Positions 1 to 8,574 of a stretch of 64,000 nt of DNA are shown in pieces. Source of the DNA: Micrococcales bacterium (GTDB taxonomy: Bacteria > Actinomycetota > Actinomycetes > Actinomycetales > Dermatophilaceae); the NCBI GenBank assembly GCA_021287075.1, contig JAJTBD010000017.1, positions 24,723 through 88,722 of the forward strand. Reading direction: 5' to 3'. Position 1 is the stretch's first letter. Every line of letters begins with the position of its first letter. The notes below the pieces were generated by a model. That model was not told where the DNA came from. It made no database searches and was given only the letters and a program-made list of their open reading frames with translations. A program made the translations under genes and the position numbers.

Positions 1-31
1 GGTCAAGGCGGCCTACGAGAAGGCCCACTGA
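1..31 (+). CDS. 3' end of an unidentified upstream gene (partial)
   Basis: Codons read from base 2 encode a short C-terminal tail (VKAAYEKAH) ending in TGA at 29-31. G/C third positions are consistent with real coding sequence in this frame and not in the neighbouring one. Too little remains to name the product. The stop overlaps the probable start of the next gene, so the two are probably co-transcribed. Confidence 0.35.
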   Translation, partial: VKAAYEKAH

Positions 32-696
32 TCGACACAGGCGCTCTCGTCGCGGTCATCGCCGCGCGCTCCCCGGTCCTGCGACTGGTCCACCTGGGCC
101 CGTCGCAGGACCTGCCTTTGTCCTGCGCGGCCATCATGGCCGGGCAGCGCGCCGGCACCGACCCGACCGCCGCCTGGCGGGGGCAGTTGGATGCCTCCAC
201 GCAGGAGCAGTATGCCGTCGCCTCGCCGCCCGCGACGTCGGCGGCATTTGTGCTCCAGTGGTACTGCGAGGTGCTGGCCACGCCCGCGGCGCTGGCCGCT
301 GTTTTCACCGATTCCGTCGTGGATGTCGCGCCGGCCAATGTCGATTTCGCGGTCGACCCCTTTTATGCATACCCGCAGGTGGTCGGGCTGAGGTCTGCAG
401 AAACACAGAGGATTTCTGATCCGATAGAGCGGCGCCAGCGTGCGTATTCCGTTTATGCCGCCCATGCCAGCGAATTCGCCCGCACCTATGCGCCCGGCGT
501 CAAGATGGGCAGCCGGCAGCGCAACGGGATGGTGGGCGACATGTGGGCCCGGGCATGGGAGGCAGCGCTCGCGCAGGTGCAGGGCCGGGGGCCGGTGCCG
601 CAGCCGCGTCAGTCCTGCTGTTTCATCTATGCCCTGCCCGGCTGCCAGGAGTGCGCGGGCTGTCCTCGCCAGGGCAGAGCGAGCGTGCGGTCATGA
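28..696 (+). CDS. FhuF-like (2Fe-2S) protein, putative ferric-siderophore reductase
   Basis: About 222 residues. The C-terminus carries C-C-x10-C-x2-C (Cys197, 198, 209, 212; core SCCFIYALPG), the signature of the FhuF family, which binds a [2Fe-2S] cluster and reduces ferric siderophores in the cytoplasm so that iron is released. Known for the family: the four cysteines are ligands. The start is uncertain: G/C third-position bias continues upstream of TTG 118 to about base 28, where the only plausible initiator overlapping the previous stop is CTG; TTG 118 would give 192 residues. The end overlaps the next gene by four bases (ATGA). The substrate siderophore cannot be inferred. Confidence 0.75.
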   Translation: MIDTGALVAVIAARSPVLRLVHLGPSQDLPLSCAAIMAGQRAGTDPTAAWRGQLDASTQEQYAVASPPATSAAFVLQWYCEVLATPAALAAVFTDSVVDVAPANVDFAVDPFYAYPQVVGLRSAETQRISDPIERRQRAYSVYAAHASEFARTYAPGVKMGSRQRNGMVGDMWARAWEAALAQVQGRGPVPQPRQSCCFIYALPGCQECAGCPRQGRASVRS

Positions 697-1967
697 CCGC
701 CGGGCGGTCATGGCTCGGGCGCTTCTCCCGGGTCACGACGCTCCTCGCGCTGGCGTGGCTGTGGGTCCTCGCGGCCCGCGCGCGGGAGTGGTCCGGCGAG
801 TGGTTCGGCGGCGGCTGCGTCATCGGGAGCCAGTGCGACTCGCCGCATGCGGGTGCTCGGCTGGCCGAGCTGTGGCTCTGGGACGCCGGCCCCATGCTGC
901 TCCTCCTGATGTCGGTGCTGGCCACGGCCCTCGCCCTGACCGGGGCGCGGGAGGCGCGGCCGGTGTCCGGGAGCTCGGTCGCCTATGTGGCGGGGAGCGG
1001 CCCGCTGGCCGCGCTCGGTCTCGTCGTGCTCTTCCTCCTGGCCCTCGGCGCCCAGAGCGCGCTGGCGGGGCCGGCGGCGGGCGCGACCGTGGCCGTCGTG
1101 CTGGCGGGTGTGCTCGAGGCGCTCGGGAGGTCGGCCCGGGTCGGTGGCGGCTCGCCCCGCGCCGCCTTCCTCGGCGGCTGGGGCCTGGTGGGCGCGGCGA
1201 CCGGTGGTGTGGCCCTGGGGGTGGCAGGTGGCCCGGCCGCGGTGCTGCTCGCCACCGCGAGCGTGACGGTGGCGGTGGCAGCGGCGATCGCCCTGACCGA
1301 TCGCCCCGGACGCGTGGTCGCGGCGGTGCTGGCCATCACCTGCTGGGCCGTCCTCACCGCAGCAGGGGTGGTGAGCGTGATCGCCGGTGTGCGCGACGGC
1401 CGCGCCGCCGCTGCCGCACAGCCGCCGGCCGTGACGCCTGATCCCCTGCCGCCACCCTCGCCCAACAGCACGGCCCGGCCCACCGCCTCCACCCCGGCCA
1501 CCACCGCGAGCGCCGACCCGGCCGGGGTGCCGGCCGCTCGACCCTGCACCGACGGTGACCTGACGCTGAGCCTGGAGGGGTGGGACGCGACCATGGGCAA
1601 GTCCGCGGTGACACTGCGCGCGCGCAACCGCGCCCAGCAGGCCTGCTGGGTAGAGGGATTCGCCCAGGTGACCCTGCGCCAGAAGGCGCGCACGCTGCGG
1701 CTGACACAGTCCGGTGGCTCGAGCGTGAGCATCGGGCAGCCCGGCACCCCCCGTCGCGTCGGCATCGCGCCGGGTGCGAGCGCGACAGCCGTGCTCTGGT
1801 GGCCCGGCTATCGCGACGCGGCCGACAGCGTCAGCCCCCAGACCTTCCTGGCCCAGGTCACCTCGGCCGGGCGCCCCATCCACGTGCCGTTGCAGGGGCA
1901 GCCGGCACCGTTCGACCTGGTGGACGGTGGCTCACTCGTGGTCAGCGCCTGGACGGCGGCCCGCTGA
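693..1967 (+). CDS. Membrane protein with C-terminal DUF4232 domain
   Basis: 424 residues. The start at ATG 693 overlaps the preceding stop (ATGA), indicating translational coupling with the FhuF-like gene. The N-terminal half has a signal-anchor near residues 14-31 and several further hydrophobic segments to about residue 230. A Pro/Thr/Ala-rich linker (about 240-285) leads to a presumably extracytoplasmic domain (about 290-424) beginning near Cys-Thr-Asp-Gly-Asp, resembling DUF4232, a beta-rich domain common in actinobacterial secreted proteins. Function unknown. Coupling to an iron-related gene could hint at a role in envelope iron handling, but that is inference. Confidence 0.7.
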   Translation: MTAGRSWLGRFSRVTTLLALAWLWVLAARAREWSGEWFGGGCVIGSQCDSPHAGARLAELWLWDAGPMLLLLMSVLATALALTGAREARPVSGSSVAYVAGSGPLAALGLVVLFLLALGAQSALAGPAAGATVAVVLAGVLEALGRSARVGGGSPRAAFLGGWGLVGAATGGVALGVAGGPAAVLLATASVTVAVAAAIALTDRPGRVVAAVLAITCWAVLTAAGVVSVIAGVRDGRAAAAAQPPAVTPDPLPPPSPNSTARPTASTPATTASADPAGVPAARPCTDGDLTLSLEGWDATMGKSAVTLRARNRAQQACWVEGFAQVTLRQKARTLRLTQSGGSSVSIGQPGTPRRVGIAPGASATAVLWWPGYRDAADSVSPQTFLAQVTSAGRPIHVPLQGQPAPFDLVDGGSLVVSAWTAAR

Positions 1968-2003
1968 GGCATCCCGCCCGCGGGCGGCGAAGGCCCGACG
2001 GCG

Positions 2004-2043
2004 TCAGCCGTGGTGCCGGCGGCCTCAGCCGTGGTGCCGGCGG
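2004..2043. repeat. 21-bp tandem duplication at the 3' end of the agmatinase gene
   Basis: A 19-base identical segment (tcagccgtggtgccggcgg) occurs at 2004-2022 and 2025-2043, period 21. The right copy supplies the last codons and stop of the reverse-strand gene (R-R-H-H-G-stop). The left copy repeats the same coding tail and stop beyond the gene end. Confidence 0.8.
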
Positions 2044-2996
2044 GCCATGAGGGTGAGCAGCTCATAGGCCACGTGGGAGGCCGCGACAGCGGTCACCTCG
2101 GCGTGGTCATAGACCGGCGCCACCTCGACGACGTCGGCACCGACGATGTTGAGCGGCTCCATGCCGCGCAGGATCTCGAGCAGCTCCCTGCTGGTCAGGC
2201 CCCCCGCCTCGGGGGTGCCGGTCGCGGGGGCGAATGCCGGGTCGAGCACGTCGATGTCGATCGAGACATAGACCGGGTGGTCGCCGACGCGCTGGAGGAT
2301 GCGCTCCACGGCCCCGGCCACGCCGATCCGGTCGATGTCGCGGCTGTGCACGATCGTGAAGCCGAGCTCCTCGTCGTCGAGCAGGTCGGACCGGTCATAG
2401 AGGGGGCCGCGGATGCCGACGTGGGAGGAGTTGCCCTTGACCAGGATGCCCTCCTCGGAGGCCCGGCGGAACGGCGTGCCATGGGTGTAGGGCGCGCCGA
2501 AGTAGGTGTCCCACGTGTCGAGGTGGGCGTCGAAGTGCACCAGCGCGAGGGGGCCGTGGACCGAGTGCAGGGCGCGCAGGGAGGGCAGTGCGATCGTGTG
2601 GTCGCCGCCGAGGATGAGGACCTGCTGGCGCTGGCTGACCAGCGCCCGGACACCGGCATCGACCTGGCCGAGGGCCTCCTCGATGTCAAAGGGGTTGGCC
2701 ACGATGTCGCCGGCGTCGACGACCTGCGCGAGCTCGAAGGGCGCCGCGTCCTGCGCCGGGTTGTAGGGCCGCAGCAGTTTGGAGATGGCCCGGATGGCAC
2801 CGGGACCGAAGCGGGCACCCGGGCGAAAGGAGACGCCGGTGTCGAAGGGCACGCCGACCACCGCGATGTCGTGGCGCTCGACGTCCTCGATCCGGGGGAG
2901 CCGGGCAAAGGTCTGCTCACCCGCATAGCGCGGCACACTCACGCCGTTGACAGGCCCGACGATCCCCTCGGCTGATACGACCCGGTTGTGCTGCAT
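2025..2996 (-). CDS. speB: Agmatinase / ureohydrolase family protein
   Basis: 323 residues, usual family length. Manganese-binding ureohydrolase motifs are intact: GGDH at 130-133, DAHLD at 156-160 and SIDIDVLDP near 245-253. Family members hydrolyse agmatine to putrescine and urea in the cytosol; guanidino-acid hydrolases look similar, so the exact substrate is not certain. The start is ATG 2996, chosen because GAGGAG lies just upstream and the sequence then matches the family N-terminus; the frame stays open further upstream without homology. It lies 74 bp downstream of the LigD polymerase-domain gene on the same strand and may be read through from it. Confidence 0.88.
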   Translation of the reverse strand: MQHNRVVSAEGIVGPVNGVSVPRYAGEQTFARLPRIEDVERHDIAVVGVPFDTGVSFRPGARFGPGAIRAISKLLRPYNPAQDAAPFELAQVVDAGDIVANPFDIEEALGQVDAGVRALVSQRQQVLILGGDHTIALPSLRALHSVHGPLALVHFDAHLDTWDTYFGAPYTHGTPFRRASEEGILVKGNSSHVGIRGPLYDRSDLLDDEELGFTIVHSRDIDRIGVAGAVERILQRVGDHPVYVSIDIDVLDPAFAPATGTPEAGGLTSRELLEILRGMEPLNIVGADVVEVAPVYDHAEVTAVAASHVAYELLTLMARRHHG

Positions 2997-3070
2997 GGCG
3001 TCTCCTCGAGGGTGTGCGTGGTCCGGGCTCCGAGCGTATTGCAGCGACCACGGCCTGCGGGAGGGATCGC

Positions 3071-3949
3071 TCAGAGGAGGTCGGCCAGCAGGTCGCCGTG
3101 CCGCTCGAGACGGTCGGCCATGTCCTCGAAGAGCACCTGCTCCAGGGCCCCCTCGGTCTCGGCCCCGGCCTCGACCTCGGCCCAGGTGCGCGGCGTGGCA
3201 GCGCACGGGATCTCCTTGCCGCGCAACGAGTATGGGCTGATCGTCGTCTTGTGGGTGACATTCTGGCTCCAGTCGAGCAGCACCTTGCCGGGCCGCAGCG
3301 ACTTGGTCATCTTCCACACGACCAGCTCGGGGAGCCGGGCGGTCAGCTCCTGGGCGAGCTGCTGGGCCAGGTCGCGCACCTGCTCGCTCGTCAGGTCGCC
3401 GCCGAGCGCGGCATACAGCTGCATCCCCTTGCTGCCGGACGTGACCGGATAGAGCCGCATCCCGAGGGCCTCCAGGCGCTCGCGGACCTCGATGGCCACC
3501 TGGCTGCACTCGCGCAGCCCTGCGCCCGGCCCCGGGTCGAGGTCGATGACGAGCCGGTCGGGGTTGAGGCGGTTGCCGTCGTCGTCGACCTGCCACTGGT
3601 GCACATGCAGCTCGAGGGCGTTGAGGTTGACCAGATAGGTCAGGGTCGCGATGTCGAGCACGAGGGGATAGGTGATGTCGTCGACGGTCGCGCGTGGCAG
3701 CCACGAAGGGGCGCCCGACGGCAGGTTCTTCTCGAAGAAGCTCTGGTCGGCCACCCCGTGCGGCCAGCGGATCCGGGTCACCGGGCGTCGGGCGAGGTGG
3801 GGGAGCAGGGTCGGCGCGATGCTCGCGTAGTAGTGCAGCACCTCGCCCTTGGTCGTCTCCGTCGCGGGATACATGACCTTCTCGAGGCTGCTCAGTTTGA
3901 GCCGGCGCCCCTCGATCTCGACGGTCGTCACCGATGGGGTCTCAGCCAT
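3071..3949 (-). CDS. ligD: LigD polymerase/primase-domain protein (NHEJ)
   Basis: 292 residues corresponding to the stand-alone polymerase module of bacterial LigD, an archaeo-eukaryotic primase-type enzyme that fills gaps and adds nucleotides at double-strand breaks during non-homologous end joining. The metal-binding DLDPG is at 136-140, the nucleotide-site TSGSKG at 170-175 and DWSQN near 229. There is no ligase or phosphoesterase domain in this polypeptide; the ligase is the separate upstream gene, whose end overlaps this start by eight bases, so the two are translationally coupled. Ku is divergent on the other strand. Split LigD modules are known in several actinobacteria. Confidence 0.9.
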   Translation of the reverse strand: MAETPSVTTVEIEGRRLKLSSLEKVMYPATETTKGEVLHYYASIAPTLLPHLARRPVTRIRWPHGVADQSFFEKNLPSGAPSWLPRATVDDITYPLVLDIATLTYLVNLNALELHVHQWQVDDDGNRLNPDRLVIDLDPGPGAGLRECSQVAIEVRERLEALGMRLYPVTSGSKGMQLYAALGGDLTSEQVRDLAQQLAQELTARLPELVVWKMTKSLRPGKVLLDWSQNVTHKTTISPYSLRGKEIPCAATPRTWAEVEAGAETEGALEQVLFEDMADRLERHGDLLADLL

Positions 3950-4880
3950 TGCGCAGGTCCTCCGCGGTCAGGTCGGTGCGTGTGCCGAGGTATGCCGGCT
4001 GGCGCAGTTTGCCGGTCTTGCCGGGCCCCAGCGAGCGCGCCTCCACGACCACCTCGGGGCGGACCCACACGACACCGACGGCGTCCTCGCGCGGCACCGG
4101 GCTGGCGAAGGGGCTCGCGTCGATCTCGAGTCCTGAGAGCCGTTGCTGGAGAACGGCGCCCGCCTTGCCGGCCAGACCCGAGCCCATCTTGCCGGCATAC
4201 TCCCAGCCGTCCGGTCCGGGTATGCCGATCAGCACCGCACCGAGCTTGGTCGTCGAGTCGGTCTCGTATCGCCAGCCGCCCACGACCGCGCTGATCGTGT
4301 CGCGGTGGGGGAGCTTGCGCCAGTCGTCGGAGCGCCGCCCTGACAGATAGGTGCTGGTGCGGCGCTTGCTGACGACGCCCTCGAGCCCCTGCTCCTTGGT
4401 CGCCCGGTGCAGCTGCTCGCCGTCGTCATAGGTCGGGGGCACCTGCCAGTGGGGCCCGGCGAGCTCGGCCTGCTCGAGGAGGTGGCGGCGGACCGTCCAC
4501 GGCTGGGCGGTGATGTCCTGGCCCATCACGCGCAGGAGGTCGAAGACCATGAGCGTCACCGGGCGGACCGTCGCCAGCCGCTCTGCCTTGGCCCGGTCCT
4601 TGACGTGCATCCGCTCACCGAGGGCCCGGAAGGAGGGCCGGCCCCGCTCCAGCGCGACGATCTCCCCGTCGAGCAGCATGTCGTCGAGCTCGCCCGCGAG
4701 GCCGGCCAGCTCGGGATAGCTGACCGTCACGTCGTTGCCGTTGCGCGAGGTGATGCTCATCTGCCCGTCGTGCACGTCCACCAGCACGCGCATGCCGTCC
4801 CACTTGACCTCGTGCACCCATGCCGGGCCCGCGGGGATGCGGGTCGCGGGGGTGGCGAGCATGGGCTGCATGCGACCCAT
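3942..4880 (-). CDS. ligD: ATP-dependent DNA ligase, LigD ligase module (NHEJ)
   Basis: 312 residues: adenylation domain plus OB-fold, the length of a LigD ligase module alone. Motif I EVKWDGMR places the adenylated lysine at Lys26. A conserved DGEIVAL follows near residue 92 and EGVVSKR near 175. It seals nicks after end processing in non-homologous end joining, using ATP. It is first in a reverse-strand unit with the polymerase module downstream (8-bp overlap) and Ku divergent 73 bp away, so the full Ku-LigD set is present apart from a recognisable phosphoesterase domain. Confidence 0.9.
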   Translation of the reverse strand: MGRMQPMLATPATRIPAGPAWVHEVKWDGMRVLVDVHDGQMSITSRNGNDVTVSYPELAGLAGELDDMLLDGEIVALERGRPSFRALGERMHVKDRAKAERLATVRPVTLMVFDLLRVMGQDITAQPWTVRRHLLEQAELAGPHWQVPPTYDDGEQLHRATKEQGLEGVVSKRRTSTYLSGRRSDDWRKLPHRDTISAVVGGWRYETDSTTKLGAVLIGIPGPDGWEYAGKMGSGLAGKAGAVLQQRLSGLEIDASPFASPVPREDAVGVVWVRPEVVVEARSLGPGKTGKLRQPAYLGTRTDLTAEDLRNG

Positions 4881-4953
4881 CCTGACCTATCGGGCACGTA
4901 CGCTGGTGGGCGACCACGCGGCATACCCGCGCACGATCAGGAGGGATCAGGCG

Positions 4954-5817
4954 ATGCGAGCGATCTGGAAGGGCGCGGTCTCCTTCGGCCTCGTCAACGT
5001 GCCGGTGCGGCTCTACTCCGCCACCGAGAACCACGACGTGCAGTTCCGGCAGGTGCACCGCGAGGACGGCGGGCGGATCAAGTACCAGCGGGTGTGCTCG
5101 ATCGACGGCCAGGAGGTCGCCTACGACGACATCGCCAAGGGCTATGAGACCGAGGACGGCCAGATGGTCGTGCTCACCGACGAGGACTTCAAGGACCTGC
5201 CCACCCGCTCGACCAAGGAGATCGCCGTCGAGAAGTTCGTGCCGGCCGACCAGGTCGACCCGATGCTGCTCGACAAGTCCTACTATCTCGAGCCCGACAA
5301 GTCGGCGACCAAGCCCTATGTGCTGCTGCGCGATGCCCTCGAGAAGCAGGAGCGGATGGCGATCGTCACCGTCTCGATCCGCACCCGCATGACGATGGCC
5401 GTGCTCCGGGTGCGCGACGGCGTCATCGTGATGCAGACGATGCTGTGGCCCGACGAGGTGCGCACCCCCGACTTCGGCTCGATCGAGACCGAGCACGCCA
5501 CCGACAAGGAGCTGGCGATGGCCGATGTGCTGATCGAGCAGCTCGCCGGTGACTACGACGCGGGCGAGTACACCGACGAGTACGCCGAGGCGCTCGACTC
5601 GCTGGTCAAGGCCAAGGTCGAGGGCGGCGAGGTCAAGGCCGCCCCCGAGGCCAAGGACGAGTCCGGCGAGGTCGTGGATCTCCTTGCGGCACTTGCGAAG
5701 TCGGTCGAAAAGGCCAAGGCCGCCCGCGGCGAGGCGAGCGACGGCGAGGCAGACGAGAAGCCGGCCAAGAAGGCCGCCGCCAAGAAGTCGACGGCTAGGA
5801 AGAAGGCGGCCTCCTAG
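4954..5817 (+). CDS. ku: Non-homologous end joining protein Ku
   Basis: 287 residues, typical of bacterial Ku, which forms a homodimeric ring on broken DNA ends and recruits LigD. The N-terminus (MRAIWKGAVSFGLVNVPV) is nearly canonical. The C-terminus after about residue 255 is an acidic then Lys/Ala-rich tail (KKAAAKKSTARKK), a DNA-binding extension common in actinobacterial Ku. The start ATG 4954 is preceded by AGGAGGGA at 4939-4946. It is divergent from the ligase gene across a short shared promoter region that contains one GCGGCATACC motif (4918-4927). Confidence 0.94.
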   Translation: MRAIWKGAVSFGLVNVPVRLYSATENHDVQFRQVHREDGGRIKYQRVCSIDGQEVAYDDIAKGYETEDGQMVVLTDEDFKDLPTRSTKEIAVEKFVPADQVDPMLLDKSYYLEPDKSATKPYVLLRDALEKQERMAIVTVSIRTRMTMAVLRVRDGVIVMQTMLWPDEVRTPDFGSIETEHATDKELAMADVLIEQLAGDYDAGEYTDEYAEALDSLVKAKVEGGEVKAAPEAKDESGEVVDLLAALAKSVEKAKAARGEASDGEADEKPAKKAAAKKSTARKKAAS

Positions 5818-5864
5818 GCAGGGCACCAGCGGCTCGGGTCCCGGCTGGCGGCCGCCTCAATAAA

Positions 5865-5885
5865 GTGATATCAATTAGATGTCAC
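5865..5885. promoter_or_regulatory. Palindromic operator upstream of the SPFH/Arc gene pair
   Basis: GTGATATC-AATTA-GATGTCAC is an inverted repeat with 7 of 8 bases matching, in a markedly AT-rich stretch 32 bp before the SPFH start. The downstream gene pair includes an Arc-type ribbon-helix-helix protein, so autoregulation at this site is a reasonable inference. Confidence 0.55.
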
Positions 5886-5916
5886 ATTGAGTCGCGAACT
5901 GTTCTAGGGGGACAGC

Positions 5917-6927
5917 ATGAGCGAGCACATCCCGACCACGCCGTCGGCCGGCGCCGACGCGGCCACCGACCCGATCGCGGTCCCGCCGTCCGACCGGCCA
6001 GTCGGCAGCAGCGGCGCGCGGGTCGACGTCACGGAGCGACCGGCCTGGCACCTCAACGGCTTCGCCGCGATCGGGCTCGCGCTCGCGCTTCTCGCCGGCG
6101 CGGCCTACCTCGTCTACCGGTCGCTGCAGGTGACCTTCGCGGCCGTCGACCCGGAGTCCACCCCGCCCGAGTTGCCGCCCTTCATCGCGGGCCTCCTGCT
6201 CGTGGTCCTCGCAGCCCTGGTCCTGTCCTCGCTGGTCATCGTCGCGCCGGGAGAGACACGGGTGGTGCAGTTCTTCGGCCGGTATGCCGGGACCCTGCGG
6301 CAGACCGGTCTGTCGATGGTGCTGCCGCTTGCGTCGCGCTCGCGGATCTCCGCCAGGGTCAACAACTTCGAGACCGCGGCGCTCAAGGTCAACGACGCAG
6401 ACGGCAACCCGGTCGAGATCGGTGCCATCGTCGTCTGGCAGGTCGCCGACACCGCCAAGGCCAAGTTCGCCGTGGAGGACTACAAGTCCTTCGTCCGGGT
6501 CCAGGCCGAGGCAGCGCTGCGGCACGTGACCACGAGCTATCCATATGACGACCCCACGGGCGGCGGGGACTCCCTGCGTGGGTCGACCGACATGGTCTCC
6601 GACGAGCTCGCCCACGAGGTCGCGGAGCGGGTCTCGGTCGCAGGCGTCGAGATCGTCGAGGTGCGCATCTCCCATCTCGCCTATGCGCCCGAGATCGCCC
6701 AGGCGATGCTCCAGCGGCAGCAGGCGTCGGCCATCGTCGCGGCCCGCTCGCGCATCGTCGAGGGTGCCGTCGGGATGGTCGAGATGGCGCTCGACAAGCT
6801 CGACGAGAAGGACATCGTCGAGCTGGACCCGGAGCGACGGGCAGCGATGGTCTCCAACCTCCTGGTCGTCCTGTGCGGCGAGTCCAAGGCCAGCCCTGTC
6901 GTCAACGCAGGTTCGCTCTACACCTGA
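5917..6927 (+). CDS. SPFH/band-7 domain membrane protein
   Basis: 336 residues. A polar N-terminus is followed by two hydrophobic segments (about 46-66 and 88-110), then an SPFH domain starting near [20 protein letters not shown] and an amphipathic C-terminal part. SPFH proteins form large membrane-associated rings and often organise proteases or other membrane complexes. Start ATG 5917 follows GGGGGA. The next gene, two bases downstream, encodes a small ribbon-helix-helix protein, a pairing that suggests one regulated unit under the palindrome at 5865-5885. Specific partner unknown. Confidence 0.82.
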   Translation: MSEHIPTTPSAGADAATDPIAVPPSDRPVGSSGARVDVTERPAWHLNGFAAIGLALALLAGAAYLVYRSLQVTFAAVDPESTPPELPPFIAGLLLVVLAALVLSSLVIVAPGETRVVQFFGRYAGTLRQTGLSMVLPLASRSRISARVNNFETAALKVNDADGNPVEIGAIVVWQVADTAKAKFAVEDYKSFVRVQAEAALRHVTTSYPYDDPTGGGDSLRGSTDMVSDELAHEVAERVSVAGVEIVEVRISHLAYAPEIAQAMLQRQQASAIVAARSRIVEGAVGMVEMALDKLDEKDIVELDPERRAAMVSNLLVVLCGESKASPVVNAGSLYT

Positions 6928-6929
6928 GC

Positions 6930-7160
6930 ATGACACCGGATCCCACACGCAGGGGGAAGCCGGAGCGGCGCCAGGTGCCGCTACGGCTTGACCCTGCCGT
7001 CCACGACGCGCTCACCCGCTGGGCGGCAGACGAACTGCGCAGCGTCAACGCTCAGGTCGAGCTGATCATCCGCAGGGCTCTCGCCGCCGAGGGGCGGATG
7101 CCCTCCGACGCCGGCTCCGTGCCCAGACGGGGTCGGCCTCCCAAGAGCCCGGCGGAGTGA
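6930..7160 (+). CDS. Arc-type ribbon-helix-helix DNA-binding protein
   Basis: 76 residues. A basic N-terminus is followed by a beta strand and two helices (about 15-48; VPLRLDPAVHDAL then SVNAQVELIIRRAL), the Arc/MetJ ribbon-helix-helix pattern, then a basic Pro/Arg tail. The start ATG 6930 lies two bases after the SPFH stop, so it is coupled to it; a longer upstream frame overlaps SPFH coding sequence and is not credible. Likely binds the palindrome before the SPFH gene and represses the pair; no toxin gene is adjacent, so a toxin-antitoxin role is not supported. Confidence 0.72.
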   Translation: MTPDPTRRGKPERRQVPLRLDPAVHDALTRWAADELRSVNAQVELIIRRALAAEGRMPSDAGSVPRRGRPPKSPAE

Positions 7161-7184
7161 CCCGACCGGGTGCAGTCCGGGCTG

Positions 7185-7691
7185 TCAGTCAAAGAGCTCG
7201 AGCTGCTCGCTGGGCGACCACAGCCCCTCGTGGGCGAGCAGGATCTCCTTGCGTCGCAGGCCGCCCGCGAAGCCGACGAGCGAGCCGTCGGCGCCGATCA
7301 CCCGGTGACAGGGGATGACCACCGGCAGCGGGTTCGCCCCCGCTGCGGCGCCGACGGCCCGGCTCGCGGCCGAGGCCGTCAGCCCGACGGCCTCGGCGAT
7401 CTGCCCATAGGTGCGGCTCTGGCCAAAAGGTATGCCGCGCAAGGCATCCCACACCCGGCGCTGGAAGTCCGTCCCCTCTGGCCGCAGGGGGAGGTCGAAG
7501 TCGGTCAGCTCCCCGGCGAAATAGGCCGCCAGCTGCCGCTCGGCCTCGGCGAGCAGGGCCGGCGCATGGGCCGGCACGTGGTTGAGGCGCGTGGAGTCCT
7601 CGAGGAACTCCACCGCCACGAGGGCGTCGTCATCGGCGACCAGCCCCAGCGGCCCGATGGGCGAGGGGATGACGAGGACGGCGGCGCTCAT
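7185..7691 (-). CDS. ogt: Methylated-DNA--[protein]-cysteine S-methyltransferase
   Basis: 168 residues. The active site PCHRVIGADGSLVGFAGGL carries the acceptor cysteine near residue 130; the helix-turn-helix segment (TYGQIAEAVGLTASAASRAVG) precedes it. The protein irreversibly transfers O6-alkyl groups from guanine to its own cysteine. Start ATG 7691 is preceded by AGGAC. It is convergent with the Arc gene and divergent from the nei2-like gene, inside a run of repair functions. The codon for Ile in R-G-I-P-F is the rare ATA, because the GGTATGCCGC motif (7429-7438) crosses the frame here. Confidence 0.93.
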   Translation of the reverse strand: MSAAVLVIPSPIGPLGLVADDDALVAVEFLEDSTRLNHVPAHAPALLAEAERQLAAYFAGELTDFDLPLRPEGTDFQRRVWDALRGIPFGQSRTYGQIAEAVGLTASAASRAVGAAAGANPLPVVIPCHRVIGADGSLVGFAGGLRRKEILLAHEGLWSPSEQLELFD

Positions 7692-7746
7692 ACCCGAGTC
7701 CTACCACGGGGCGCCCGCCCCGCGCTTCCGTGCGACGATCGACGGC

Positions 7747-8574
7747 ATGCCCGAGGGCCACACCATCCACCGACTCGCCCGTGCGCTCGACGACGCCTTC
7801 ACGGGGAGCCGCCCCGAGGTCACCAGCCCGCAGGGGCGCTTCGCCGACGGCGCCGCGCGGCTCGACGGGCGCGACTTCCTCGGTGCGATGGCGTGGGGCA
7901 AGCACCTCTTCGCCGAGTTCGCCGGGGAGCAGTGGCTGCACGTGCACCTAGGTCTCATCGGCAAGTTCTCCGTGATCCCTGGCCGGTATGCCGCGCCGCC
8001 GCCGATCGAGGGCCAGGTGCGGCTGCGCCTGCTCACCGGCGGCGCCGTCGCCGACCTGCGAGGGCCCAACCTGTGTGCCGTCGTCACCCCGGGTGACGTG
8101 GAGGCGGTCACCGGGCGGCTGGGGGCGGACCCGCTGCGCGCGGACCCTGACGCCGACGCGGCATACGCCCGGATCCGCCGCAGCCGCAGGCCGATCGGCG
8201 AGCTACTGATGGACCAGAGCATCGTCGCGGGGATCGGCAATCTCTATCGCTGCGAGGTCCTCTTTCGCCACCGGGTCGACCCGCACACCCCCGGCACCCA
8301 GCTGCGGCCGGCGACCTGGCAGGCGCTCTGGGACGACATCGTCGACCTGCTGGGCGTGGGTGTCGTCATGGGCCAGATCGTCACGATGGACGACCAGCTC
8401 GAGGACCTGCGGCCGCTCATCGTCGCCGGCCAGCGGCCCGAGCCGGTGGAGCGACGCTTCTATGTCTACAAGCGCACCGGCGAGCCGTGCCGGGTCTGTG
8501 GGACGCGCATCCGCACCGAGCTGGCCGCGGGCCGCAATCTCTTCTGGTGCCCGCGCTGCCAGCGCCGCCACTGA
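7747..8574 (+). CDS. nei2: Fpg/Nei family DNA glycosylase (endonuclease VIII-like, Nei2)
   Basis: 275 residues. After Met, the N-terminal Pro2-Glu3 catalytic pair (MPEGHT) is intact. A helix-two-turn-helix region (QSIVAGIGNLYRCEVL) lies near 158-173. The C-terminal zinc finger is C-x2-C-x16-C-x2-C at the very end (CRVCG and CPRC). The enzyme excises oxidised pyrimidines and cleaves the abasic site. MPEGHT instead of MPELPE places it with Nei2/Nei-like rather than Fpg. Start ATG 7747 is shared with all family members. It is divergent from ogt. Confidence 0.92.
   Translation: MPEGHTIHRLARALDDAFTGSRPEVTSPQGRFADGAARLDGRDFLGAMAWGKHLFAEFAGEQWLHVHLGLIGKFSVIPGRYAAPPPIEGQVRLRLLTGGAVADLRGPNLCAVVTPGDVEAVTGRLGADPLRADPDADAAYARIRRSRRPIGELLMDQSIVAGIGNLYRCEVLFRHRVDPHTPGTQLRPATWQALWDDIVDLLGVGVVMGQIVTMDDQLEDLRPLIVAGQRPEPVERRFYVYKRTGEPCRVCGTRIRTELAAGRNLFWCPRCQRRH

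Noticed and set aside
6930..7160. Antitoxin of a toxin-antitoxin pair
   Set aside because: The partner gene is an SPFH membrane protein and no toxin-like gene adjoins; a stand-alone Arc-type repressor fits better.
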